Shown: one piece after another, positions 42,470-53,583 of the stretch
Numbering within the stretch: the stretch's first letter is position 1
Layout: every line of letters starts with the position of its first letter
Origin: Eurosta solidaginis
Taxonomy: Eukaryota > Arthropoda > Insecta > Diptera > Tephritidae
Direction: 5' to 3'
Assembly: GCF_040869045.1 (NCBI RefSeq)
Contig: NC_090320.1
Location: forward strand, 149,938,941-150,002,940
DNA: 64,000 nucleotides
The notes under the pieces: generated by a model
Database searches by the model: none
The model's input: the letters and a program-made list of their open reading frames with translations, nothing else
Told to the model about the DNA's origin: nothing
Program-made: the position numbers and the translations under genes

Positions 42470-45253
42470 TGTCATGGAATCGCATCTCTGATGGAGCAGA
42501 AAGGAAGGCAGTCGGCATAATCTGGGGGTGCTCAGTGGCTAGTCATGTCGCTTGGGCGCGGTCCTTGCCAACCTTACTGTTCCTGCGCCATAACAAAGAA
42601 AAGTTCCTATAATGCATATCAAAACTAACAGCTGTCAAATTCAAGAAAACCCGACAGAAGCGCAGAGACGACTCAAAACGATTATAATTCAAAATAAAGC
42701 AACATCCGGCCGAACCGGATGCACGGACAGACCGTTAACATTCAAAAATTTATATTCAGAAAAAGTAACCGCAAAAAAAAATTACCGAACCGGACATGAC
42801 CGGTTACTAACGCTGAAAATCAAAGAAGAAAAAAATGCTGAAAATTAAAGAAAAAGGGGGATAAACAAAAAAGAGCCGAATATACATAGGGGGCGCCGCG
42901 GGTGGTGTGCGACGCCCGGTACTTTGCCCACCCTCAAAAACCATGGCCACCGACGCACCTAATTTTCCGGTGGCCCCTTACCTGAATTACCTGTGTCCTC
43001 TAAATAAGGGGAGACGTCAACATTCCCATTTTAATTATAATATTTATTCACAATTCATTTTTAGCTTCACTATTAACTATATTAGCAATCAAAAATAACA
43101 TATAGTAGGGGGGGGGGGGGGGGGGGGGAGGGGGAAATAGGCCAAATGAAAATTTTATATATATATAATAATGAATAGATAAACTAACAAGGAAAAATTA
43201 CCAATTCTTGTTTGGTTGTACGTACTATTAAATATGTCTTAGTAGTATTGTTTTATTTATATTCCAGGCTTATAATAACCGTGGCCTTAGGATGCAACAA
43301 TGCTTAGTTGTACATACATAACTTGGAAAAAAAGAAAAAAATATAAATACGTGGAGTTTGTATGTAAAAATGAAATTTGTGCAGTAGGCCTACTCACAGT
43401 CAAATTTATTGCAATTCCTACATAATTCCCACTCCAAAAAAAAATGCAAACGCTCAACTTTGTTCCAAATGGCATATTGAAATATCCTTACTAATAATAC
43501 AGACATTTGCTTTATCATAAAAAATACTATATATATATAGGTATATATCGATAATCCTTAGTTTTAACCAAATTTGTTCTCTTCAAAGTAAGTAGTATGG
43601 TGATAAAACGCTGGTTCTTTCCGTTTACCAACACATTTGGAGAAAAAAAAAACGTAAAGCGAAGTGGAACGTTAGTTAAGAGCTGGAAAATGCGAGCCTA
43701 CATAAAACTTTAAAGAGAGCAATACAATTGATTTATGTTTATAAAGATAAATCATTAACCCACGTTTGGTCTCAACGCTTGCACAAAGATTAATGAAGAA
43801 AATTAAAAATTTATTTAATATTGAAAACGTTTGCTTCGCTCATTTTGTAAACTGACTTAAAGTTATTCCTAAAATTATTTACAGAAATTCTTGTTGGGTG
43901 ATATCTTTAAATTAAGTGTCTGTATAATTTGGTATGAATAGTTTTTAATTTGTAAGGTACATAACTAAATAGCTAGTTTCTAACTACGTTGGCAGCGACT
44001 CACCCGGTATGCTGGTACTTAGTTAGCCGGTAAGAGGCTGTAGTGTGGACTTCTGCCGGCGTGTTTGCTGATGACGTTGTTGTTCTTGTTGTTGCTGGTG
44101 AGGTGTTTGGCGCTGTTGTTGCTGCAGGCCTGTGATGGCGACCCTGCTGTTGTTGTTGTAACTGGTGGTTTTTGTAAGTCTGGTGGTTGTTGCGCGTGTG
44201 TTTGGCACGTAATGTTGCGCTGATGGTGGTGGTAAGGTATCGTGGGGCCGTGCGCTATTACTAGTGGCTGAGCGAGGCGGTCGGCGCCGACGATGTGGTG
44301 GAATTCGCTGCGGACGCATGCACCACGATTAGTATACCGGGAAGCATCGTTAAGTACTTATTTAGCTACCAGTTCACAGCGCTTTGGAATTCTTATTCGT
44401 TTATATTGCCCACTAAATATCAAGAGTGCGACAACCAGTATAATCACTGTGGTTTATATAACTATATATATGTATATATATTTATTCTCTAAAAATTGCT
44501 TTAGTTATATTAAATAAGTCTGCTAATTATTCGTGTTTTGCTCCCTTTTTTAAGTACGTGGGCCGCCAGAAATATGGCTGCTACTGGAGCTCCTCTCCCT
44601 TGAAACTCTTTGTAATATTTGCTAGTTTCTTACCATTTTCGTTGTCTATGAGTGAATTTGAAAATCCTCTGGTTGTTTAGTAAGCCAGCCTTTTCCATTT
44701 TCAATTAATGCTCCTCTTCGGATCGATGATCTTTCTTTACTTAGAAATATGTATTGCCAGTAGCTTGACACAGTGACCCAATTCGGGATTCGATTACTGG
44801 GTTTCTCGGATAACATTACCTTCGTGACAGCGAACACTTTGGTACCATGTAAAATTTTCATCTCCCATCGTAGTTTTACAAGTTTTTACAAATTTTTTCA
44901 CTTCCAATTCTGTATCTAAGGCTTTTGTTTCTTTTGTTCGTTGTCGCTAGAAAACTATTAAATTGTGCCGTTGACAAGAAAAACTATTCAATAAATCCTT
45001 AGAATTTCAAAATTTTCTTTTAAAAAAAATCAATTAATTATAATTGGCGCAGGTGTGGTTGGTGAATGTCGGCTTTTTTCCTTTTCCTTTTTTGATTTCC
45101 CGGAAACAGCATGGTTCTTACTAGAGATCATCATTTTCGCGGCCGTGGCGACCTCTAGTGTTCATTTCGATCAACATGCCATGGAACCATGTATTTGCCA
45201 TCACTAGCCACTAGGTGCCTTCCAAAGGTGACTCCCCCAAGTGGACCATAACA
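42470..45253 (-). repeat. 3' LTR of G5
   Basis: A 2784 bp repeat, homologous in pieces to 51575-57883. On a sampled 236 bp (about 44641-44876) I count five differences from the other LTR. It contains a G21-A-G5 tract at 43108-43134 and CAA/TTG-rich repeats at 44070-44165. Confidence 0.8.
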
Positions 45254-45900
45254 AACCTGCTTCGCTTGGAAGACCTGACGATGAAGCGAACAGGAAACCG
45301 GATCATCTGTGGGAAGCCTCTGCCAGGAACCTCCGACGACAGCAACGTGGGGCACGACTCACCCCTAAGATAAGAGTCTCAACGTTCTACCGCGAAGGTA
45401 GCCGGGCAATATAGGGCCATCAAAAAAAATTAAGTCAAGTAGGGAATTGATTTTTGTTTCTTAGTTTAAAAGGCTTTGCGGCAGTTAGAAATTTGTTATG
45501 GAGAACTCGTCAAAACTCCGTATGGTATTTTCTAGTGGTTATAGCCCCCACAGAAAGGCAAAAACAAATATGGGTGTAGACATTTTGATAAGGAGAACTC
45601 GTCCAAACTCCGAAAGGCTAGTGGTTATCGCCCCCACAGAAAGGCCAAAAAAAATGTATGTGTGTAGACATTTTGATAAGGAGAACTCGTCCAACTCCGA
45701 AAGGCTAGTCCAACCCAAGCGTGGACGGCCAGGCTGTTCACGGTTCTCGGTGAGTACGCGTGTGAACATCCTATGAGGTCATTACTCGGGGAGAATACTG
45801 GGCGAGATGTCCCCGACCGCCAAAACGATCAGACCGGTAAAAAAAATTAAATCTGTAAGTAAAAAAAATCAGTGGGTAAATTTAGCAAAACGTTTTTATT
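45254..45900 (-). repeat. 3' untranslated region of G5 with three ~90 bp tandem repeats
   Basis: Units beginning GGAGAACTCGTC at 45499, 45591 and 45680 repeat every 89 to 92 bp (CTCCGAAAGGCTAGTGG, CCCCCACAGAAAGGC, TAGACATTTTGATAA). The last unit is partial. A polypurine tract next to the LTR is only weakly visible (AAGCGAAGCAGG on the minus strand). Confidence 0.55.
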
Positions 45901-47661
45901 GGTTTATTGCGGACGAATATCCGAAGCATGGAAGCGACCTATCAATTTCCCGTTTAGGTCCTCGATATCATACAGTGCATTGCTATTTTTCGGAGCACGC
46001 GACACTTAAGGTATTTTGGCAAGAATTTGGCGTTAATGCTCTGTTTGAAGTTACTTAAGGCAAAGTTTTTCCGGAAAACTTCCTGACCTTCCTTGTAGTT
46101 GACTTGTCTGGAGCGCTTGCCTATCCTTGGCCTGATCTAAATTTCTACGGATCTGCTCACGAATATTAGTCAACTTGTCCGTTCTGCTCACCATCGTAAC
46201 CTGGTCTTCCCGAAGGCTGCCGAGTTTCTCTAATATACTGTACGCTGAGGCATGTTGAACCATATTTTGGCCGTATAATGCAAAGTATGGAGAGCACTGA
46301 ATCGCCGTATGAAAATCACTTCTCAAAACAGATAAAATCTCGGGTATATGCTTATCCCAATATGTATGGTAAGGTTTATCTTTCAGGATAATCCTAATCT
46401 TCGAAACGATTTCTCTATTAACGCGTTCGGATGCGTTCGCTTGAGGAGAATATAACCCCGTCCTCACGTGCGTCACCCCGTAATTTACTAAAAATTGGTT
46501 CATTTCCTTAGAGATAAACTGTTTACCGTTGTCACTATGGATAAATTCAGGGACCCCTACAGCTGGAAAATTTTCTGAAGCGAAGTAATTTATAACGTTA
46601 ACAGTGGTAGCTATCGGCATGGGCTTTAGCCAAACGTATTTTGAAAAATGGTCTAGTACTATGAAAAGAAATTGATTTCGCCGCTTAGATCTCGGATAAG
46701 GCCCTAGAAAATCGCAATATAATCGCTGAAATGGCCTCTCGGATGCAAAGGTATTCTCTATAGGTGGTCTCGACTGTTGATTAGTGGGTTTTACCGATTT
46801 GCAGGTATCACAACGCTGGACGTAGTCCCTGACGTCCTTAGCCTGCTGCGGCCAGAAGTACTTCTGCCTAACACGTTCTAAGGTTTTCTGCCACCCGCCA
46901 TGGTAACTCGGGTTAGCGTCATGTGCTAATCTCACTGCTTCCTCGGTCAACCCTTTCGGCAACCACAAACGCCACAGCGAGTCTTCTTCCCCTTCCACCC
47001 ACTTGCGAAATTTAACCCTTTTGAAAATTACCCCGTCCACCTCTCGTAAATCCGGAAGCGATTCCTCGTTTTCGGTGACGGTCCGAATCAAGTCTAAATA
47101 TTCGTTACTGCTAAATTCTGGAGAGACTAAATCTATTTCCCCGGGTGTGGTAGTGAAAGTCAACTCATCGGCATCGGGTACTACATCGGGTACTACTACT
47201 CCGCCAACACCTATTTTGGACGCGTCGCATTGGATTACGAATTCTTTGAAAAAGTCTGGTTGGGCCAAGACAGGAGCGGAACTCAAGGCTAATTTAAGTC
47301 TTTCGAAGGCCTCTATAGCTTCAGAGGTAAGCTTGAACGGGCCTGATGACTTACGGAGACAGTCGGTCAAGGGACCTGCCAAGTCAGCAAAATTGGTAAT
47401 AAATGCCCTGTACCAATTCGCCATGCCCACAAATCTACGCACCTGCCGAGGGGATGTAGGGATCGGAAAGTTTTGTATCGCTTCTATTTTCCCTGGATCC
47501 ACTTTCAAACACCCGCTGCCTATCAAGTACCCTAAGTAACGAATTTCCTTCTGACAAAATTTGCTTTTGTTTACGTTTATTGTCAGACCTGCGTCTGTCA
47601 AACATTTTGCTACTTGCGCCAGCAATTTCAGGTGGTCTTCAAAATTTGTACTACATACCAT
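45901..47661 (-). pseudogene. G5 pol: RT thumb fused in frame to integrase
   Basis: The 536-codon open frame 47661-46051 starts just after the RT active site. It contains the thumb/connection (YLGYLIGSGCLKV, VRRFVGMANWYRAF) and the first RNase H aspartate (QCDASKIGVGGV), then jumps to VVPDVVPDADELTF. The rest of RNase H is therefore missing without loss of frame. A 12 bp word (CATCGGGTACTA) is duplicated at the junction (47173-47197). The integrase is complete: HDANPSYHGG ... CDTC zinc finger, YCDFLGPYPRSK, HSDNGKQFIS and SPQANASERVNREI give D, D and E. The C-terminal domain continues in a shifted frame to about 45900. Confidence 0.8.
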
Positions 47662-48244
47662 CAGGTCGTCCAGGTAGACAAAGACGCAGACGCTAAGGGA
47701 TTGCCTTGTCCATCAGCCTACTCATAGTCTGCGGTCCATTGCACAGAGCAAAGGGCATTACCTTGAAGTGGTACAGAGGCCTCCCCGGAACTGCGAATGC
47801 TGTTTTTTCCTTGGAGGACTCTGTTAAGTTGATCTGGAAGAACGCGTCCTTCAGATCAATGCCACTAATAAAATGCGTATCCTTCAGTCTGCTCAATAAG
47901 CCGTTGATATGAGGCAGGGGGTATGAGTCCTTCTTAGTCACCGCGTTGACCTTCCTGGAATCTACGCACAGCCTAACTTTACCTGGTTTCCGAACCAGTA
48001 CCACAGGACTACACCACGGAGAGTTTGATTCTTCTATAACTCCCAATTCGAGTAACCTGTCTAATTCGCTAAAAGCTTCGGCTTGCCTCGGTGGCGAAAG
48101 AGGGAAATGTTTGCTTTTTATAGGAACGGCATCGCCGGTGTCAATGAGATGCTCCACTAACTTCGTTTGCCCCAGACCTAACTTTTCGAATGAGGGGAAT
48201 GTCTCTATGACTTTTTTTAATTCTATTCTCAGGGTTGGCGACAA
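47662..48244 (-). pseudogene. G5 reverse transcriptase, N-terminal part
   Basis: Frame 48244-47693 has KLGLGQTKLVEHLIDTGDA, SPWCSPVVLVRKPGKVRLC, VDSRKVNAVTKKDSYPLP, SGIDLKDAFFQI and FKVMPFALCNGPQT. A one-base shift at about 47695 introduces a stop. The active site VYLDDLMVC (plus coordinates about 47665-47676) lies in the next frame with both aspartates intact. The break therefore separates fingers/palm from the active site. Confidence 0.8.
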
Positions 48245-48382
48245 ATCATGGAGATTAAGCTCTTCTTCCTTTTCATTTCTAATCTCTATGTACTCTCGGC
48301 TTGGGAATATTTCGGGAGCTAACGCAAATGCTCTCCAAAAATCTACCCCGAAGTAAGCTTCTTGGAGAAGTGAAGGAACAAG

Positions 48383-48981
48383 TTAAAAACGAATAACCTT
48401 CGTGGTATTCTTGAAAGTGACCGGTAGCGATACTGAGCCTAAGATTTTTTGCTTGCTGCCACCCGCGGTATATACGAATGCATGTAAGGGCTGATAATCG
48501 AAGCCGTTATCTCTTAGGAATTCTACTCCATTTTTTCCCAATATGGAGACGTTGGCTCCCGAGTCCAACAACTCTAAAATGAAACTATCTTTTATCTTAG
48601 CCTTTACGAGAGGCCTTTCATCCTCTGTAAGCGTTAACTGGTGGCTTGCAGCAGTCTACGCTCCTGTACTCTCCTGTGGTATCTTTTCCTGCACTTCAAA
48701 ATATTTTCTGATACCGGGTATTGTTCAAAAATGCCATTTATTATTTGTTCGCACCTAGGTTCCCTTTCTTCTAGACTTGGTGAAAAATGCGTCTCGCAAG
48801 CGACATCCCTATGCTGGCGTCGCAGAATTTTGATCGGCTCGCCCATCGCGGATGAGGACGTTTGACTCTCGGATTCAAAACTGTTGGTATTATCCGTACT
48901 GTCTGGGAAGGTTACGATTACATTTGGGTGTTCTTTCGCCAGGGTACTACTGCACCTCGGCAGCTTACCACCTCCATGCAA
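48383..48981 (-). pseudogene. G5 protease and upstream region
   Basis: Minus frame 48571-48383 begins LDSGANVSILGKNGVEF, the retropepsin active site (D-S-G), followed by VYTAGGSKQKILGSV. The preceding region (PVSENILKCRKRYHRRVQ, ERPLVKAKIKDS) is in a second frame towards 48740, and a linker rich in serine/glutamate lies at 48981-48740. A frameshift separates it from gag. In a live element it would process Gag-Pol. Confidence 0.65.
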
Positions 48982-48999
48982 CTCGGAATCTGCGAGAGA

Positions 49000-50314
49000 T
49001 CCACCCTCTGGTTCAGTGCACGGGACGACGCCTCGAGCACTGGCTGGTATGGGAGCTATGATGCCGAACGAGGTTCCCCCGCTTTCTCGCTCGGGTACTG
49101 GTTTCCCTACCTGCGATGGTCCCTAGGGCATTAAGGAGTAAGTACTCCATTATACCGACATTTAAAACAAAAAGGATTCCTAATGGGTTCCTCACAGTAT
49201 ATATATGAGTGGCCCATTGCCTACCAATTCCAGCATTGGATTCCTGAATTGTCCGGTCTCCTGCTGCGTCGATATTCCAGCGCCTCTATCTGCGGATCCG
49301 CTTCACAATCCTCGCCTTCCAACCTCATGTCCGGGGTTGTCACACGGGCTTCGTTCACATGCCGTCCTGGGTAAGTGGCTCCCAACAGCTTGCTTTCCTT
49401 CAGCACTTGTTCTCCTCTGCGTGCTACATCGCGTAGATCATGAAGGGTTCTTACATCCGCTTTGAAAAGCATCAGCTTAAGGCTACTGTTGACGTTCCTC
49501 TTTATGATGTCAATCAGCAATACCTCTGACATGGGTTCTCTAAGCGCGCGTTCAAGGAGATTATGTCCGTGTGGAATACGTCATAGCACTCACTTGCTTT
49601 TTGCTTTCGCATGGAGATCTCCATCGTGATCTCGTGGTCAGTTTTTAAAGTACCGAACTCTCTTTTTAGGGAATAGCACAAAAAGGCATAGGTCGCATTT
49701 GGGTTTTCTTTTGTGAATAACCAGTACCACTCTTCGGCCTGCCCAGAAAGGAATAGGTGGAAGCTAGCCATTATTTGGTCGTCGGTGCATTGTGTACGTT
49801 CACACAGGGTATTTAGCTTAAACAGAAAATCCGCCACGCTTCCAGTGCCGTCGAACGATATCTTCCACTCTTGAGGTTTCACTACTATACTGCTCGGAGC
49901 AGGGTTCATTGGTGGTACTACTGCTGGAAGGGGGTTGCGTTCCATTCTCTTCCCGTTCCTATTCAAATTTATGGACTGCTGAGCAGATTCGAGCGCGGCG
50001 TTAAGCTGGTCCATATTGTTCCGGATTGACCCCATCTCCCTCCGCATCTCTTCCAGCGAGGTCCTGAACAGCTGGTACAACACTTCCACCCACGAGTCCC
50101 CACGAGGAGCTTCGTTATGGATCCCTGGAGTATTCGTCCTGTCACTTGCAGCTTCTCTAAGATTTCCAATTCCGTGATTTGGTGGTAAAGCACCAGCTCC
50201 ATCCAGTGCGTTGGTCAACACGTTGGTCATTAGCCCCGAGATATCATGCGCATTTAGTAGGAGCGCGTTCAGGTCCGAGCCTGCGTTCATCCTCGCGGGG
50301 TCTATACTGGCCAT
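49000..50314 (-). pseudogene. G5 gag
   Basis: It starts MASIDPARMNAGSDL at 50314. A predicted coiled-coil segment (SLEEMRREMGSIRNNMDQL) precedes a capsid-like region with WKISFDGTGSVADFLFKL, FLSGQAEEWYW and LKREFG, typical of gypsy/Arc-type gag. The frame stops at 49514 and continues as 49532-49221 (LRDVARRGEQVLKESKL). Zinc-knuckle remnants (CWNW..., CFKCRYN in shifted frame) are at 49150-49230. The first cysteine motif has tryptophan where the second cysteine belongs and is otherwise broken. Confidence 0.7.
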
Positions 50315-51557
50315 CTATTGGAGTATGCATCACCAGGGGACGTTTAGTTTTTGAAAAAGCCCCCCTATTATTTCCGCCCCGGTTCTGGTGCCCTCACTCC
50401 CGAACGGAGTATGCCAGCCCGGTGGCCCAAAGGACTGGTCACACGACATTATAATTCGGTAAAAAAATTTATTTGTTAGGTCGTAGTTTGGTATTTTATA
50501 TACTTCTGCTTAAACAAGATGTAAAGCAGTTAGGTTCACCCTATATCCTAAACATTGATTGTTTTAAAAAAAATGTATAAATATATAAAAAAATATTGCG
50601 CGAGGGAATAAGGAAAAATTGCGAGAATAAATATTAACACTATTTATTCGATAATCGTATCGAAGAATATTCCAAGCTGAAAAAAGGTGATTAGTTAAAT
50701 ATATATATATTATACAATCAATGGGAATGCTGACATCCCATCCTCAGAAGGCAATAGGCTACAAAAAAAATTAAACCCAAAAATTCGTTCATACTTGTCC
50801 CTAGTGCTCCCAGCCGCAATGCGAGGGAGTCTTAAGGCCCCCTTCGAGACTGGTTGGGGCCACTAGGGTCAATTTCCTACACAGACAGGTTGGTCCCAAC
50901 ACACCCAGCCGCAACGCAGAGGCGGTCTCCAGGGACTCGCTAGTGGGACTGGCTGGGAGTGTTGAGGCCTCCCGTCCATTCACCCGGGACACCCCTCCTG
51001 CCTCCCCCGCTATGGGTGGAGCGGCTTCAATGCCCGCTCCCCAGGCTGGTGAGACAGAAAAGGGTGCCGCTTTGAATCCCAGCTCAACCCGTCACAATCC
51101 AGGTGGTGTTCTGAGTTACCACCTGAGACGTGGGATGAGCTGGGTTTCTTGCAATTCATACACACACCATTCATACTAACAACACAAATTCGGCTAAAGA
51201 AAAAGTTATAAATATTTAAACATTACAAAAAAAAATTATTTAAACCCAATTAGCGGACATATATTTTTCCAAAGCCGACTAACGGACAACTTCCGGAAAA
51301 CTTAAATCCCACTTACCAAAAAAAATTTTAAGTGCGTGCAGCACTGCCTCATCGGGTGAATACAAAAATCCGGAGACTGACGTTAAGTCCCGTGGCTCCT
51401 TCGGCAACTGCCCCCGATGACCAGTCCGGACAACCTGATCCGTCAACCATTCCACCGCAACGCAGGTGGCTGCTCCTGCGGCTGCTCACCTCGGACTGGT
51501 GGAATGGTCAATTTCACACGTTGCTCGAATTGACCACTGAGATCAGCGCCTCCGGTG
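50315..51557 (-). other. 5' leader of G5
   Basis: About 1.2 kb lies between the primer-binding site and the gag ATG. It holds two imperfect copies of a GC-rich segment around CCCAGCCGCAA (50810-50960). No ORF is supported. Confidence 0.45.
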
Positions 51558-51572
51558 CCACGTTGGGCGCCA
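51558..51572 (-). promoter_or_regulatory. Primer-binding site of G5
   Basis: On the minus strand TGGCGCCCAACGTGG starts two bases after the LTR end (51575). TGGCGCC is the classical start of tRNA-Lys-type primer-binding sites in retroviruses and gypsy-type elements. Its position fixes both the orientation and the inner LTR border. Confidence 0.75.
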
Positions 51573-52689
51573 TCTGTTATAGAATCGCATCTCTGATGGA
51601 GCAGTAAGGAAGGCAGTCGGCATGATCTGGGGGTGCTCAGTGGCTAGTCATGTCGGCTGGGCGGGGTCCTTGCCAACCTTACTGTTCCTGCGCCATAACA
51701 AAGAAAAGTTCTTATCATGCCTATCAAAACTAACATCTGTCAAATTCAAGAAAAACCGGCAGAAGCGCAGAGACGACTCAAAACGCTTATAATTCAAAAT
51801 AAAACAACATCCGGCCAAACCGGATGTCACGGACAGACCGTTAACATTCAAAAATTTAAATTCAGAAAAAAATAACCGCAAAAAAAATTACCGAACCGGA
51901 CATGACGCTGAAAATCAAAGAAAAAAATGCTGGAAATTAAAGAAAATAGGGGGATAAACAAAAAAGGGCCGAATATACATAGGGGGCGCCGCGGGTGGTG
52001 TTGCGACGCCCGGTGCTTTGCCCACCCTCAAAAACCATGGCCAGCAACGCACCTAATTTTCCAGTGGCCCCTTACCTAAATTACCTGTGTCCTCTAAATA
52101 AGGGGAGACGTCAAGATTCCCACTTTAATTATAATATTTATTCACAATTCATTTTTAGCTTCACTATTAACTATATTAGCAATAAAAAATAATATATAGT
52201 AGGGGGGGGAACTAGGCCAAATGAAAATTGTATATATATAATATAATAATGAATAGATAAACTAACAAGGAAAAATTACCAATTCCTGTTTGGTTGTACG
52301 TACTATTAAATATGTCTTAGTAGTATTGTTTTATTTAAATTTCAAGCTTATAATAACCGTGGCCTTAGGCTGCAACAATGCTTAGTTGTACTATGATTTT
52401 CTCTTCATATACGTACATACATAACTTGGAAAAAAAAGAAAAAAATATAAATACGTGGAGTTTGTATGTAAAAATGAAATTTGTGCAGTATGCCTACTCA
52501 CAGTCAAATTTATTACAATTCCTACATAATTCCCACCCCAAAAAAAAAAATGCAAACGCTCAACTTTGCTCCAGATGGCATATTGAAATATCCTTACTAA
52601 TAATTCGGACATTCGCTTTATCATAAAAAAGACTATATATATAATGTATATTGGAACGATTTTCCGTCATCCCTTGTCAAATTTGGTTT

Positions 52690-52735
52690 TGAGACAAACC
52701 GGTTTCGGCGTTGTGCCATCATCAGTGTCGATTTT
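52690..52735 (-). ncRNA. Hammerhead ribozyme-like motif of PLE-2
   Basis: On the minus strand the core reads CTGATGA (52725-52719), a short stem II (GGC/GCC around ACAAC) and GAAAC (52706-52702), followed by a GTC cleavage-type triplet (GTTTGTC). This is the arrangement described for minimal hammerheads in Penelope-like elements. The first base of stem II (T) looks unpaired and stem III is very short, so activity is uncertain. Confidence 0.55.
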
Positions 52736-52870
52736 CGTTCTGATCTGTTGTTGTCATTTGTCCTGTATTTATAGTTCGTAGGTATATGAGCAGGTATTGT
52801 CAAATTGATGCTTGTGTATATTTAGTTATGTGTATGTGATGTGTGTTCGTTCAGAACCGAGGGTGGTTTA

Positions 52871-53560
52871 CTAATCGATTTGTGTGGCTGACTGGGGTAG
52901 GTAGAAATCTGTGATTTTAGTCGTTTGACCTTCTTTGTCGGTTTTTTGTTTTGGTGTGTTAATTGTTTTGTGTTTATTTGTTGTTGTGTGTTTGTCTGTT
53001 GTACCTGTGTGATTAAGTTGTTTCCTGTAAACAAGTTTTAAAGGCTCGAATATTGTGTCAGAAATTGTGTTTATCTGCTCGTTTATTATTCTACCGTCGA
53101 ATGTTTTCTGTTTGTAGATTTCCATGTTTTCGAGTACGTTGAGACGTCGGCCCTTTTCTTGTATGAGAAGAACCCTAACTGTTTTATTGATGTTTGCTGG
53201 GGAACATTCATTCTCGACCATGTGATTCGCGAAGTTAGACTCGGGTATAATGTTTGGATTCCGTATTTTTTTGTTGTAATCTCTAATATGTTCTCTGAAC
53301 CTCGTTCTTATTTGCCGTCCTGTTTGTCCTATGTAACTATGCTGGCATCCGCAGGTAAGCTTATATACGCCGTGGCTGCTAAACGGATCCTCTGAGTTAA
53401 TGTTAGTTCTTAGTTTTCGCCCTATATTGTTCGATGTTTTGAATGCTGTGTTAATGTTGTATTTTTTAAAGAAGTTTGCCAATTTATATGTTGCTTTTCC
53501 AGTATATGTCATAGTCGTCCAGTTATTATTTTCCTTTTCATTATTTCTTTTTGGTTCTCC
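52871..53560 (-). pseudogene. PLE-2 GIY-YIG endonuclease
   Basis: Frame 53512-52871 (213 codons) includes KYNINTAFKTSNNIGRKLR, then GVYKLTCGCQHSYIGQTGRQ (the GIY...YIG core with CxC insertion), RFREHIRDY and FANHMVENE. These are the arginine, histidine and glutamate-bearing segments of the nuclease. The frame is open to a basic, threonine-rich tail. It would nick target DNA. It is separated from the RT by frame breaks. Confidence 0.75.
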
Positions 53561-53583
53561 ATTTGTCCTCCTGAGCTTATCTA

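Noticed and set aside
44023..44319. Minus-strand glutamine-rich open frame (98 codons), also at 56640-56948
   Set aside because: It is low-complexity CAA/CAG repeat in the LTR. The second copy is disrupted by the retroposon and shows no conserved domain.
45807..46058. Plus-strand open frame of 83 codons that looks like a small protein
   Set aside because: It is antisense to the C-terminal domain of the G5 integrase, whose minus-strand frame (INAKFLPKYLK, then LYDIEDLNGKLIGRFHASD in shifted frame) explains the sequence.
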